DNA of 64,000 nucleotides. Origin: Eggerthella timonensis. GTDB lineage: Bacteria; Actinomycetota; Coriobacteriia; Coriobacteriales; Eggerthellaceae. The stretch is taken from positions 558,001-622,000 of the forward strand of contig NZ_FXXA01000002.1 of NCBI RefSeq assembly GCF_900184265.1, given 5' to 3'. Made by a program: the position numbers and the translations under genes. The notes under the pieces were generated by a model. It was not told the DNA's origin. It saw only the letters and a list, made by a program, of their open reading frames with translations, and did no database searches. Shown here one piece after another: positions 19,554 through 26,903 of the stretch (position 1 is its first letter; each line of letters starts with the position of its first letter).

Positions 19554-20132
19554 ATGCTGCTCGAACCATCGACTCCCCGGACGGCGGGCCCGGCCGCCTT
19601 GGCGGCGGTCCTCGCGATCTCGCTCGCCCTGGCCCTCCTGCCCGCATCCGCGTTCGCGGCCGACGTCGTCTACGGCGTGGGAGGCGAGGGCGAACGCGAG
19701 CTTTCTATTGGGGCGACGGTCGCCTCCCCGGCCCCTGCGGTCATCAAGGTGGAGGTGCCTTCGTCATCGTCTGCGGTGGACATCCATATCGAGACGAGCG
19801 TGATCGATGGGCGCTTCATGGGCTTCACGTCCGCGAAGGGCACCGTGAGGAACCTGCCCGAGTCGACCGCGGCCATCTCCGCTGCCGTGGACTCGGTGGT
19901 CGACGGGGTATCGGGCAAGGGCAAGGCTCTCGGCTATTTGGGTGTGAGCATCGCCGGCGACCGCACCGTGGAGCTGTCCGAAGGGTCGGGCCTGGGTGCT
20001 GTGATCATCGACCAGCTCGAGCCGGGTGCGGATCAGGATCTGGTCGTTACCGTGGACGACAAGACCGGCGGCAAACCCATACCCACGGGCGAGTACGGCA
20101 CGCAGGCCACCATCAAGGTGCGTGCCGTTTGA
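19554..20132 (+). CDS. Secreted beta-rich surface subunit
   Basis: About 192 residues from ATG 19554 (AGAAAGGAAA Shine-Dalgarno). Signal peptide AALAAVLAISLALALLPASA, cleavage near FAA-DVV. Strand-rich mature part with AVIKVEVPSSSSAVDIHIET, similar in spirit to the preceding gene, and a final YGTQATIKVRAV strand. Secreted with no anchor. It ends 40 bases before the first of three small winged-helix genes, and orientation and spacing suggest a shared transcript. Confidence 0.7.
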   Translation: MLLEPSTPRTAGPAALAAVLAISLALALLPASAFAADVVYGVGGEGERELSIGATVASPAPAVIKVEVPSSSSAVDIHIETSVIDGRFMGFTSAKGTVRNLPESTAAISAAVDSVVDGVSGKGKALGYLGVSIAGDRTVELSEGSGLGAVIIDQLEPGADQDLVVTVDDKTGGKPIPTGEYGTQATIKVRAV

Positions 20133-20172
20133 GGGCGTCGTCGGAGCTGAGGGAAGGGAAGGTGGTGCCGAT

Positions 20173-20460
20173 ATGGCTCGCGTGAAGAATTCGATCATAG
20201 CCGAGCGCAAGCTGCACGCGCTCTGCTTCATCTTGCTGCATCAGGAGGAGTCGGCCGGCTACATCGCCTCAACGCGTGATATGGCAAAGAGTCTCGGCTT
20301 GAGCGAGGCGCAGCTGCGCGGCGTGAAGAAGTCGCTCGTCGAGGCGGGCCTTGTTCGCGTGGTTTCTCGCACTTATCCCAACGGGGGCACCGCCGAAAAC
20401 GCCTATTTCCTCACCCCTGCCGGCATCGAGGCTCTTTCGTACGCGAGAAGCCGTCGATAA
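20173..20460 (+). CDS. Small winged-helix DNA-binding protein (first of three in tandem)
   Basis: About 95 residues. One winged-helix fold covers nearly the whole chain: helix ERKLHALCFILLHQEES, recognition region TRDMAKSLGLSEAQLRGVKKSLVEAGLV, then a wing RTYPNGGTAENAYFLTPAGIEAL resembling MarR/PadR-type proteins. No ligand domain. ATG 20173 follows an AAGGTGG Shine-Dalgarno. Its place at the end of the surface operon suggests local control, but the target is unknown. Confidence 0.7.
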   Translation: MARVKNSIIAERKLHALCFILLHQEESAGYIASTRDMAKSLGLSEAQLRGVKKSLVEAGLVRVVSRTYPNGGTAENAYFLTPAGIEALSYARSRR

Positions 20461-20472
20461 GGCGGTTCCACG

Positions 20473-20802
20473 ATGCCGAAGACGAGTTACCGTGCGGTCG
20501 AGGAAACCAAGAACAAGATGCTGGCTTACCTTGCCGAATGCTCCGACTCCAGGCAGCCCGCGCACGTGTCGATCGATGCTATGGCGGCCGACTTGGGGCT
20601 CACGCGCCATCGCGTGATCCATGCGCGCGACGAGCTGCTGCTTGAGGGCTGCGTGCAGGCAATTCCCCAATACTCCGAGATGGGCGCCCGTATACCTAAC
20701 GGGTACCGGATCACGCCTTTCGGCCGCGCGCGATTGCGCAAGGCTCGTCAGGAAGCGAGGGACCTTGCAGGCGTCGAAGGATCGTCGCGATGCCGAAAGT
20801 GA
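20473..20802 (+). CDS. Small winged-helix DNA-binding protein (second of three)
   Basis: About 109 residues. TKNKMLAYLAECSDSRQPA, then MAADLGLTRHRVIHARDELLLEGCV as the helix-turn-helix, and a wing (MGARIPNGYRITPFGRARL). Same architecture as its neighbours but diverged. It begins 12 bases after the first gene and overlaps the third by 13 bases, so the three are translationally linked. Confidence 0.65.
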   Translation: MPKTSYRAVEETKNKMLAYLAECSDSRQPAHVSIDAMAADLGLTRHRVIHARDELLLEGCVQAIPQYSEMGARIPNGYRITPFGRARLRKARQEARDLAGVEGSSRCRK

Positions 20803-21170
20803 AGATGGTCGAGGCTCGCGATCGGCGGCTGCGAGTGCTTGGATGCATCCGCGACGAACGTGGCGCCGATGGGCGCACAGTCGCATCGTACAAGATGATA
20901 GGATACGCAACGGGGCTTTCAAGCTCGCAAGCTCGCAGCGTCGTGAGATATCTGAGAGACTCCGGTTTGGTAAGCGTCGAACATCGTCATCGTTCCGACG
21001 GTGGAACCGACGACAATGCTTATTCCCTCACCCTTGCTGGTCTCGCCGTTCTCGATCGGGCGACGTTCGCAAGAGATGAAGCGCTTGCGAACTCCGAAGC
21101 CCTCGAGAGCGATCCGACTTTCGCAAGCAGCGACGTTCTCCTTGGCTGCGGGGCTCCCGTGTTCCGCTGA
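20790..21170 (+). CDS. Small winged-helix DNA-binding protein (third of three)
   Basis: About 126 residues. RDRRLRVLGCIRDERGADGR, then MIGYATGLSSSQARSVVRYLRDSGLV as helix-turn-helix, and a wing with RHRSDGGTDDNAYSLTLAGLAVL, closely parallel to the NGGTAENAYFLTPAG wing of the first protein. The last 30 residues show no known motif. It overlaps its upstream neighbour and is followed by a 253-base gap that carries the MarR-type operator region. Confidence 0.65.
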   Translation: MPKVKMVEARDRRLRVLGCIRDERGADGRTVASYKMIGYATGLSSSQARSVVRYLRDSGLVSVEHRHRSDGGTDDNAYSLTLAGLAVLDRATFARDEALANSEALESDPTFASSDVLLGCGAPVFR

Positions 21171-21282
21171 AAGCCCTGCCGGCGATGCCCTAGGTGAAAC
21201 GCTCAGTTCGTTGGTTTAAGGATCGCTACGTGCTATGGGCAAGTCCCTGGAGCGGACGCTATCGCGGCGATGCTCGTTCAAG

Positions 21283-21300
21283 CATTATTCTCGAATAATG
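21283..21300. promoter_or_regulatory. Palindromic operator-like site upstream of the MarR-like gene
   Basis: CATTATTC-TC-GAATAATG: perfect 8-bp arms in an unusually AT-rich stretch. A second palindrome, GAATATTC, lies at 21339-21346. Both precede the gene at 21424 and fit autoregulation by a MarR-type dimer. Confidence 0.45.
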
Positions 21301-21423
21301 CAAATAAGGTCATTCAACTGGAAAGATAATTGTTCAGTGAATATTCGTGGATAATCGACCGCTTGCGTGCGGCGAGTTCTATAGTTGCCTGAGAGAGACA
21401 GAAATAAGAAAGAAGGACCCTCC

Positions 21424-21894
21424 ATGAACCAGGCATCCCAAACCCTCGCGCAGCTCAAAAAGGCAAGCAAGCTCACCCGCCTCGCTTTCCACAAGAACGG
21501 GCCGAAGAGCTACAAGCGCGGACAGGGCGCGCTGTTGAACGCGCTCATCGACAACGACGGTACCACGCAGCGCGAGCTCGTGAAGATCCTCGGCCTCAGC
21601 CGCAGCGAACTCAAGGACATCGTGAAGAAGGCCGAGCGCAACGGCTACGTTACCATCGAGGATGCCGAAGGCGAGCGCACCTACGCCGTGAAGCTCACCG
21701 ACGAGGGCTGCAAGGTCGCCGAGAAGCGCATCGTCGCGAACGACAAGACGGCCGACGACATCATCGACTGCCTGTCCGAAGAGGAGATCGCCCAGCTGAA
21801 CGCCATTACCGAGAAGCTCATCCTGTCAATGAAGGACAAGGGCATCAATGGCAAGAAGAAGGGTCGCAAAGCTCACGAGTGCTGCTGCCACTAG
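21424..21894 (+). CDS. MarR-like winged-helix transcriptional regulator
   Basis: About 156 residues. A single winged-helix core (GALLNALIDNDGTTQRELVKILGLSRSELKDIVKKAERNGYVTIED, wing GERTYAVKLTDEGCKVAEKRI) is flanked by helices that in this family form the dimer (LSEEEIAQLNAITEKLILSM). It ends in a Lys-rich and Cys/His tail (KKKGRKAHECCCH) that could bind a metal, as in some coriobacterial MarR-like proteins; this is inference. ATG 21424 follows AGAAGGA. A strong terminator follows, so the gene is a single transcript. Confidence 0.78.
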   Translation: MNQASQTLAQLKKASKLTRLAFHKNGPKSYKRGQGALLNALIDNDGTTQRELVKILGLSRSELKDIVKKAERNGYVTIEDAEGERTYAVKLTDEGCKVAEKRIVANDKTADDIIDCLSEEEIAQLNAITEKLILSMKDKGINGKKKGRKAHECCCH

Positions 21895-21925
21895 GCTCGC
21901 TTCCGAGTCTCATGCTCGATCGCCC

Positions 21926-21959
21926 AACGCCCCGGCTCGCACTGAGCCGGGGCGTTTTT
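21926..21959 (+). terminator. Rho-independent terminator after the MarR-like gene
   Basis: AACGCCCCGGCTC pairs with GAGCCGGGGCGTT around GCACT and is followed by T5. Confidence 0.92.
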
Positions 21960-21987
21960 CGTGTGGGGCGCGAAATCGTCGCTTCGA

Positions 21988-22180
21988 GCATCCGACGGGT
22001 CTTCAATGGGGTGAAATCACCGATTTCGGAAGAGGCGTGGCATCTTGCGAGCAGGGGAGTTCCGTTCCGCATCGCGGCTGCTCGCCGTGTCCTCTGCTTT
22101 GCGGCATCGTCCTGTGCCTGCTTGGGGCGCACGATTTCCGAAATCGGTGATTTCGCCCCATTTCGACGGCTTGGAGATGC
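21988..22180. repeat. Long imperfect inverted-repeat element
   Basis: The arms at 22008-22031 and 22136-22159 are 23/24 complementary (GGGGTGAAATCACC... and its reverse complement) and themselves contain the small palindrome GAAATC-acc-GATTTC. Weaker pairing extends outward (GCATC...AATGGGG). The 104 bases between arms hold no gene. The whole 714-base gap 21895-22608 contains the terminator, this element and two parS sites, and nothing else recognised. Confidence 0.65.
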
Positions 22181-22254
22181 AAAGATGGCCACCCGCGCAT
22201 CCGTCGAGGCCGAACGCTGCGGTCGGCATGCGTCGAGTAGGCGGCCGGACCGGA

Positions 22255-22270
22255 TGTTTCACGTGAAACA
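22255..22270. other. parS site, exact 16/16
   Basis: TGTTTCACGTGAAACA with CGGA/TCCG flanks making a 24-bp perfect palindrome (22251-22274), in a non-coding gap. Confidence 0.92.
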
Positions 22271-22440
22271 TCCGTTCTTGGATCCCGGTTTTCCCTACGC
22301 TTTGTTGTGTGGCTTCGCATGTTCTGAGTCTCGTCCCTTGCCAGTGCCCTTTCCCTTACACGTTGCCCTCGCCCGCCCGTGCCCCTCGCCCTCGCCCGCG
22401 TCCAGCGCGAATCGCCCTCTACTCCATCTGACCGTACGAA

Positions 22441-22456
22441 TGTTTCACGTGAAACA
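22441..22456. other. parS site, exact 16/16
   Basis: TGTTTCACGTGAAACA with CGAA/TTCG flanks giving a 24-bp palindrome. It lies 186 bp from the previous site in the same non-coding gap. Confidence 0.92.
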
Positions 22457-22608
22457 TTCGGTCGAATTCCTCGCATTCCTCGCCCGGCGTCCCCTTGCGG
22501 TTCGTCAGTTCTGCAGATACGCCGAATAAGCGCGCGACGGCGTACGCAGCCGCGCTGGCAAGCTCTACACTGGTTTGCAACGAAGTATCCATTTGAAAGG
22601 ACAAGGCT

Positions 22609-23127
22609 ATGGCCGATCGCGAAGTTGAGAGCTCTGACGTCGAAGTACCCGAGATCCCCGAGATTCTGGAGAAGGTGCTCCTGTTCTCGCTGGACGAAGC
22701 CAAGGAGAAGATGACGCAGGGAGCCGACGTGGTGCCGTTCACGGCGCTCGTGGTGAAGGAGAACCTGTTCATCGAGAACCATCCCGCAGACACCGCCGAG
22801 GAGTGCTTCAACCTTGCTCGCCATACGGTGGAGCATGCGCGCGGCGCTGCGGCGTACGCGCTGTGCTACGACGGCTACATCGAAGTGGATGACGGCGTGA
22901 AGGACGCGATCATCGCCGAGGGCGGCGTCCCGGGCGAGGACGCCGGCTACGCGGTGAGCTACCTCTACGAGATGGACGACGAGGGCAAGGTGACGTTCGA
23001 GGAAGAACCCGCGTACGTGGGCGAGGCGCCGAACTTCATGATCGCGTTGAGCGACGCCGACTCATACGCAGAGGAAGACATCGACGAGAAGTATCTTGAG
23101 GAAGACGCCGTCGAGGACGAGGAATAA
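22609..23127 (+). CDS. Conserved acidic hypothetical protein
   Basis: About 172 residues and strongly acidic, ending in SYAEEDIDEKYLEEDAVEDEE. It contains a run FSLDEAKEKMTQGADVVPFTALVVKENLFIE, then CFNLARHTVEHARGAAAYALCYDGYIE and YAVSYLYEMDDEGKVTFEEE, suggesting a compact alpha/beta cytosolic fold. No signal peptide or membrane span. It stands alone between a parS pair and a terminator. No function is recognised. Confidence 0.75.
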   Translation: MADREVESSDVEVPEIPEILEKVLLFSLDEAKEKMTQGADVVPFTALVVKENLFIENHPADTAEECFNLARHTVEHARGAAAYALCYDGYIEVDDGVKDAIIAEGGVPGEDAGYAVSYLYEMDDEGKVTFEEEPAYVGEAPNFMIALSDADSYAEEDIDEKYLEEDAVEDEE

Positions 23128-23169
23128 GGCTTGTTCCGTTCGTTTTCCACCACGTTCAGCGAATCACAC

Positions 23170-23201
23170 GCCGCGGCTCCTACCTGGGCCGCGGCTTTTT
23201 T
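23170..23201 (+). terminator. Rho-independent terminator
   Basis: GCCGCGGC repeated as its own complement around TCCTACCTGG, followed by T6. It closes the acidic hypothetical gene. Confidence 0.85.
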
Positions 23202-23488
23202 GTTCCAGGACGCGGCCCGCGAATGAGGTACGCGGTGCGCTCGGCGTTGGATGCGCGTGAGGATCATGGGCGCGCCGCGTGGAATCCGCGTTGGGAACGG
23301 TGGCAAGGAATATGGAATCCGCGTTGGAAAAGCGCTGGATTCGCGCAAGCTTGAGAAAGCTGGGCGCTGGAAACGTGCCATCGCCGCGTGAGACGAGGTT
23401 GTTATGATGGATACCAGATGTTCGGCACGCTGCTAAGAAATGGCAAGTATGGCGAAACAGTGCTGAAACGATAGGTGAAAAGATTGTA

Positions 23489-23518
23489 TTGGTCGTTTCG
23501 GCTCCCGTTTGCTAGAAT
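23489..23518 (+). promoter_or_regulatory. Candidate promoter of the rpsF operon
   Basis: -35 TTGGTC (23489-23494), 18-bp spacer, -10 TAGAAT (23513-23518). The gap 23202-23590 also holds two near-identical 16-bp direct repeats (GGAATCCGCGTTGG at about 23281 and 23312) and no gene. Confidence 0.5.
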
Positions 23519-23533
23519 AGTCAGGCTAATCCT

Positions 23534-23566
23534 GCCCCGGCTATCTTGCCTTCTCAGCACCGGGGC
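23534..23566 (+). promoter_or_regulatory. Candidate S6:S18-binding leader hairpin
   Basis: GCCCCGG (23534-23540) pairs with CCGGGGC (23560-23566) in the rpsF leader. In many bacteria the rpsF leader binds the S6:S18 complex as an autoregulatory site with a CACCG-containing bulge; the right arm here reads CACCGGGGC. Confidence 0.4.
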
Positions 23567-23591
23567 CGTAAAGACCAAAGGAGGTGAGCTG

Positions 23592-23885
23592 ATGAAGGCT
23601 TATGAATTGCTGTTTTTTGTCGCTCCGTCTATCGACGAGGAAACCCGCGCCGCTGTTATGAAGCGTATCGACACCACGATCGCTGATGCCAAGGGCACGG
23701 TTGACAACGTCGACAACTGGGGCAAGCGTAAACTCGCTTACGAGATCAACGGATTGACCGATGGTGACTACACTCTCATCGATTTCCACGCCGATCCCGC
23801 TGACGTTGCCGAACTCGATCGCGTTCTGCGTATTACCGACGCTGTGGAACGCCACATGATCGTCAAGCGCACGGACCGCGACTAG
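23592..23885 (+). CDS. rpsF: 30S ribosomal protein S6
   Basis: About 97 residues. MKAYELLFFVAPSIDEETRA opens the S6 ferredoxin-like fold, followed by VDNWGKRKLAYEINGLTDGDY (the conserved W-G-K-R-x-L-A-Y-x-I segment) and RVLRITDAVERHMIVK. S6 binds helix 22 of 16S rRNA together with S18. ATG 23592 follows a perfect AAAGGAGGTGA Shine-Dalgarno; the longer upstream frame is not coding. First gene of rpsF-ssb-rpsR-rplI. Confidence 0.97.
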   Translation: MKAYELLFFVAPSIDEETRAAVMKRIDTTIADAKGTVDNVDNWGKRKLAYEINGLTDGDYTLIDFHADPADVAELDRVLRITDAVERHMIVKRTDRD

Positions 23886-23947
23886 GAGACGACGTAGAGG
23901 GCCTGGGCGGACAGCCCGGTGTCCGGCATGAGAAGAGGTAGACACAC

Positions 23948-24400
23948 ATGAGCATCAACCGAGTTATCATCAGCGGAAACCTTACCCGCGACCCCGAGCT
24001 TCGCTCCACCGCGAGCGGGCTTCCCGTGCTCGGCTTCGGCGTGGCGGTCAACGACCGCCGCAAGAACCAGCAGACGGGTGAGTGGGAGGATTATCCGAAC
24101 TTCATCGACTGCACGATGTTCGGCGCGCGCGCCGAAAGCCTTTCGCGCTACCTCAACAAGGGCACCAAGGTGTCCATCGAGGGCAAGCTCCGCTGGAGCC
24201 AGTGGGAGCGCGAGGGCCAGAAGCGCAGCAAGATCGAAGTGATCGTCGACGAGCTCGAGTTCATGTCGAGCCGCAACGATTCGTCGTCGTACGGTGGCGG
24301 CATGGGCGGCGGTTACTCCGCTCCCGCTGCAGCTCCCGTGGTTGCCGCACCGGTGGTTGATGCCTCTTCTTCGGTCTATGACGAAGATATCCCGTTTTAA
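23948..24400 (+). CDS. ssb: Single-stranded DNA-binding protein
   Basis: About 150 residues. The N-terminal OB-fold (SINRVIISGNLTRDPELRST, NFIDCTMFGARAESLSRYLNKGTKVSIEGKLRW) is typical SSB. A Gly/Ala/Pro linker follows, and the conserved acidic tip YDEDIPF ends the chain, which in SSBs docks replication and repair partners. Its position between rpsF and rpsR is the standard bacterial arrangement. Confidence 0.97.
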   Translation: MSINRVIISGNLTRDPELRSTASGLPVLGFGVAVNDRRKNQQTGEWEDYPNFIDCTMFGARAESLSRYLNKGTKVSIEGKLRWSQWEREGQKRSKIEVIVDELEFMSSRNDSSSYGGGMGGGYSAPAAAPVVAAPVVDASSSVYDEDIPF

Positions 24401-24422
24401 GCGACACGAAAGAGGTTAGACA

Positions 24423-24683
24423 ATGTCCGATTACGCGAAGCAGCCGCGTCGCAAGTTCTGCCAGTTCTGCAAAGAGGACACGCAGTACATCGACTACAAA
24501 GATACCCAGATGCTGCGCAAGTATGTTACCGACCGCGGGAAGATCAAGCCGCGCCGCGTGACGGGTGCCTGCACCCAGCACCAGCGTGACATCGCGAACG
24601 CCGTGAAGCGCGCTCGCGAGATGGCTTTGATGCCCTACGCGGTTCCCGCCATCAGCGGCCGCGGCGACCGCCGCAGTCGCTAG
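24423..24683 (+). CDS. rpsR: 30S ribosomal protein S18
   Basis: About 86 residues. [31 protein letters not shown] and [29 protein letters not shown] are the diagnostic S18 segments. Cys pairs near the start mark this as a potentially zinc-binding form. It pairs with S6 on the 30S platform. Confidence 0.97.
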   Translation: MSDYAKQPRRKFCQFCKEDTQYIDYKDTQMLRKYVTDRGKIKPRRVTGACTQHQRDIANAVKRAREMALMPYAVPAISGRGDRRSR

Positions 24684-24698
24684 GCGCAAGGAGGAACC

Positions 24699-25241
24699 AT
24701 GAAAGTCATCCTGCTCCAAGAATTGAAGGGCAAGGGCGGTGAGGGCGACGTCGTCGACGTGGCCCCCGGTTTTGCCAACAACTACCTGCTCCCGCAGAAG
24801 GCTGCCATCCTCGCTACGAAGGGCAACCTGAAGCAGCTCGAGCAGCGCAAGCACAACATCGCCAAGCGCGAGGAGAACCGCCTGGGCGATGCCGCCAAGA
24901 TCAAGGAGACGCTGGACGGCGCGCTCGTCAAGGTCGAGGCCAAGGTGGGCGAAGAGGGTCAGCTGTTCGGTTCCGTGACCGCTCAGATGATCGCCGACGC
25001 CATCAAGGCCGCGACGGACGTCGACGTCGATCGCCGCCGCATCGAGCTGGGCCACGCCATCAAGACGTCCGGGCAGCACGAGGTCACGATCTCGCTGTAC
25101 CGCGACATCAAGACGACGGTGAAGCTGTTCGTCGGCGGTGCCGACGAGGCTGCCCCGGTTGAGGAAGAGGCCGAGGTAGTCGAGACGGTTGAAGAAGCCG
25201 TCGAGGCTCCTGCAGAGGAGACCGCCGAGGCCGCTGAATAG
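24699..25241 (+). CDS. rplI: 50S ribosomal protein L9
   Basis: About 180 residues, longer than the usual ~150. The N-terminal rRNA-binding domain MKVILLQELKGKGGEGDVVDVAPGFANNYLLP is canonical, then a long helix (QLEQRKHNIAKREENRL) joins a C-terminal domain with GQLFGSVTAQMIADAI. The extra 30 residues at the end are an acidic Glu/Ala tail (VEEEAEVVETVEEAVEAP). Last gene of the ribosomal operon, GGAGGAACC Shine-Dalgarno. Confidence 0.96.
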   Translation: MKVILLQELKGKGGEGDVVDVAPGFANNYLLPQKAAILATKGNLKQLEQRKHNIAKREENRLGDAAKIKETLDGALVKVEAKVGEEGQLFGSVTAQMIADAIKAATDVDVDRRRIELGHAIKTSGQHEVTISLYRDIKTTVKLFVGGADEAAPVEEEAEVVETVEEAVEAPAEETAEAAE

Positions 25242-25269
25242 CAGCCGGAGCGCTTGCTCGGAAAAATAT

Positions 25270-25278
25270 TTATCCACA
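25270..25278 (+). promoter_or_regulatory. DnaA box, exact
   Basis: TTATCCACA matches the canonical DnaA 9-mer. A one-mismatch box on the other strand (GGTGGATAA) is at 25349-25357, and TTGTGGAAA-like half matches lie between them, all within the 213-base gap before dnaB. Confidence 0.55.
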
Positions 25279-25299
25279 GCCCTCGGTTGTGGAAACAGT

Positions 25300-25342
25300 G
25301 GAAAACCCCCTTCGCCCTGATGGTGCACGGAGGGGGTTTTCC
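25300..25342 (+). terminator. Probable terminator between rplI and dnaB
   Basis: GGAAAACCCCCT and AGGGGGTTTTCC form a perfect 12-bp stem with a 19-base loop. The T residues lie within the stem rather than after it, so strength is uncertain. Confidence 0.65.
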
Positions 25343-25454
25343 TGTGTCGGTGGATAACCGAAAACCGAGGCAATGCTGCACAAAAATAACTAATGACCTG
25401 CGATAACCGTTGCAGTATCATAGGGGCTCACGCAATTCGAGAGGGAGTTCGAGC

Positions 25455-26867
25455 ATGTCTTCATCCGCGCCGTACAGCGCCGACTTCGCACCTGACGATG
25501 GTGCCGCATCCGACCGTCGCAAGATCGATCCGCAGAACATCGAAGCGGAGAGGTCCGTCCTTGCCGCCTGCATGCTGAACCAGGAGGCCATCGAGGAAGT
25601 GGCGCCGAAGCTGGTGAAGGAGAACTTCTACCGCTTCGCTCACCAGCACATCTACGAATCCATGATGGACCTGTATGTGCGCCATATCCCGATCGACCAC
25701 ATCTCGCTCGCCGACAACCTGAAAGCCATGGGCCAGCTGGAAGCCGTGGGCGGCAAAGCGTACCTCATCGAGCTCGCCGACAACACGTTCGCCCTCACCA
25801 ACTGGCAGAACCACCTGGAAATCGTGAAGCGCACGTCTATCTTGCGCGATCTCATCCGCGCTTCGGGCGAGATCGAAGCTTTGGCCTACGATGCGCCCGA
25901 CGACCTGGGCGTCGTGGTCGAGGAAGCGGAGAAGACGCTGTTCCACGTCACCGAGAAGCGCGTGTCGTCCGCGTTCAAGCGCATGGACGTGCTGCTCACC
26001 GAGGCGTTCGAGGAATTGACGAAGCTGGCCGAGCAGAAGGACGCCATGGCCGGCATCCCCAGCGGGTTCAAGGACGTCGACGACCTGTTCCACGGCTTCC
26101 GCGGCGGCGACCTCGTTATTCTCGCCGCGCGACCCGGCGTCGGCAAAACGTCGTTCGCGCTGAACCTTGCCACGAACGCCGCCAAAGCGGGAGCCACCGT
26201 CACCTTCCTGTCGCTCGAGATGAGCGCGGCGCAGCTGGTGCAGCGTATCCTGTGCGCCGAAGCCCGCGTGAACCTCTCGCGCCTGCGCGCCGGCCAGGTG
26301 CAGGAATCCGACTGGGGCGCCATCGCCGACGCGTCGAACACGCTGTCGAAGCTGGACATGTTCATCGACGACACGCCGTCGCTGTCCATCCTCGAGCTGC
26401 GCGCCAAGGCCCGCCGCGAGCTGCGCTCTGCGGAAAAAGGCATCATCATCGTCGACTACCTGCAGCTCATGTCGCCGCCGCAGTCGCGCAAGGACGGCAA
26501 CCGCGCCGTCGAGGTCGGCGAGATCTCGCGAGGCCTGAAGGTGCTCGCGAAGGAGATGGACATGCCCGTCATCGCCCTGTCGCAGCTGTCCCGTGCGGTG
26601 GAGATGCGCGGCAAGAAGCGCCCGATGCTGTCCGACCTTCGAGAGTCGGGTTCCATCGAGCAGGACGCCGACATCGTCATGTTCATCGACCGAAGCATGG
26701 ACGAGATCGAGGCCGAGAGCGAAGATCGCCCCGACCTGGGCTCGGCCGAGTTGATCGTGGCCAAGCACCGCAACGGCCCCACGCGCGACATCCCGCTGGC
26801 TTTCAACGCGGAGTACACGCGCTTCATGGATTTCATCGACGATTCGCGCGCGGGCGGCTATATGTAA
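25455..26867 (+). CDS. dnaB: Replicative DNA helicase DnaB
   Basis: About 470 residues. The N-terminal domain (PQNIEAERSVLAACMLNQEA) contacts DnaG. The RecA-like ATPase has Walker A RPGVGKTSFALNLA, the H2 segment LSLEMSAAQLVQRIL and Walker B IIIVDYLQLM, followed by VIALSQLSRAVE and DLRESGSIEQDADIV with the arginine-finger region; all DnaB motifs are intact and no intein is present. ATG 25455 follows GAGGGAG. It unwinds DNA at the fork as a ring hexamer. Confidence 0.97.
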   Translation: MSSSAPYSADFAPDDGAASDRRKIDPQNIEAERSVLAACMLNQEAIEEVAPKLVKENFYRFAHQHIYESMMDLYVRHIPIDHISLADNLKAMGQLEAVGGKAYLIELADNTFALTNWQNHLEIVKRTSILRDLIRASGEIEALAYDAPDDLGVVVEEAEKTLFHVTEKRVSSAFKRMDVLLTEAFEELTKLAEQKDAMAGIPSGFKDVDDLFHGFRGGDLVILAARPGVGKTSFALNLATNAAKAGATVTFLSLEMSAAQLVQRILCAEARVNLSRLRAGQVQESDWGAIADASNTLSKLDMFIDDTPSLSILELRAKARRELRSAEKGIIIVDYLQLMSPPQSRKDGNRAVEVGEISRGLKVLAKEMDMPVIALSQLSRAVEMRGKKRPMLSDLRESGSIEQDADIVMFIDRSMDEIEAESEDRPDLGSAELIVAKHRNGPTRDIPLAFNAEYTRFMDFIDDSRAGGYM

Positions 26868-26903
26868 AGCCCCTGTTGAGCCGTTTCGCGGTACACTGGG
26901 CAC

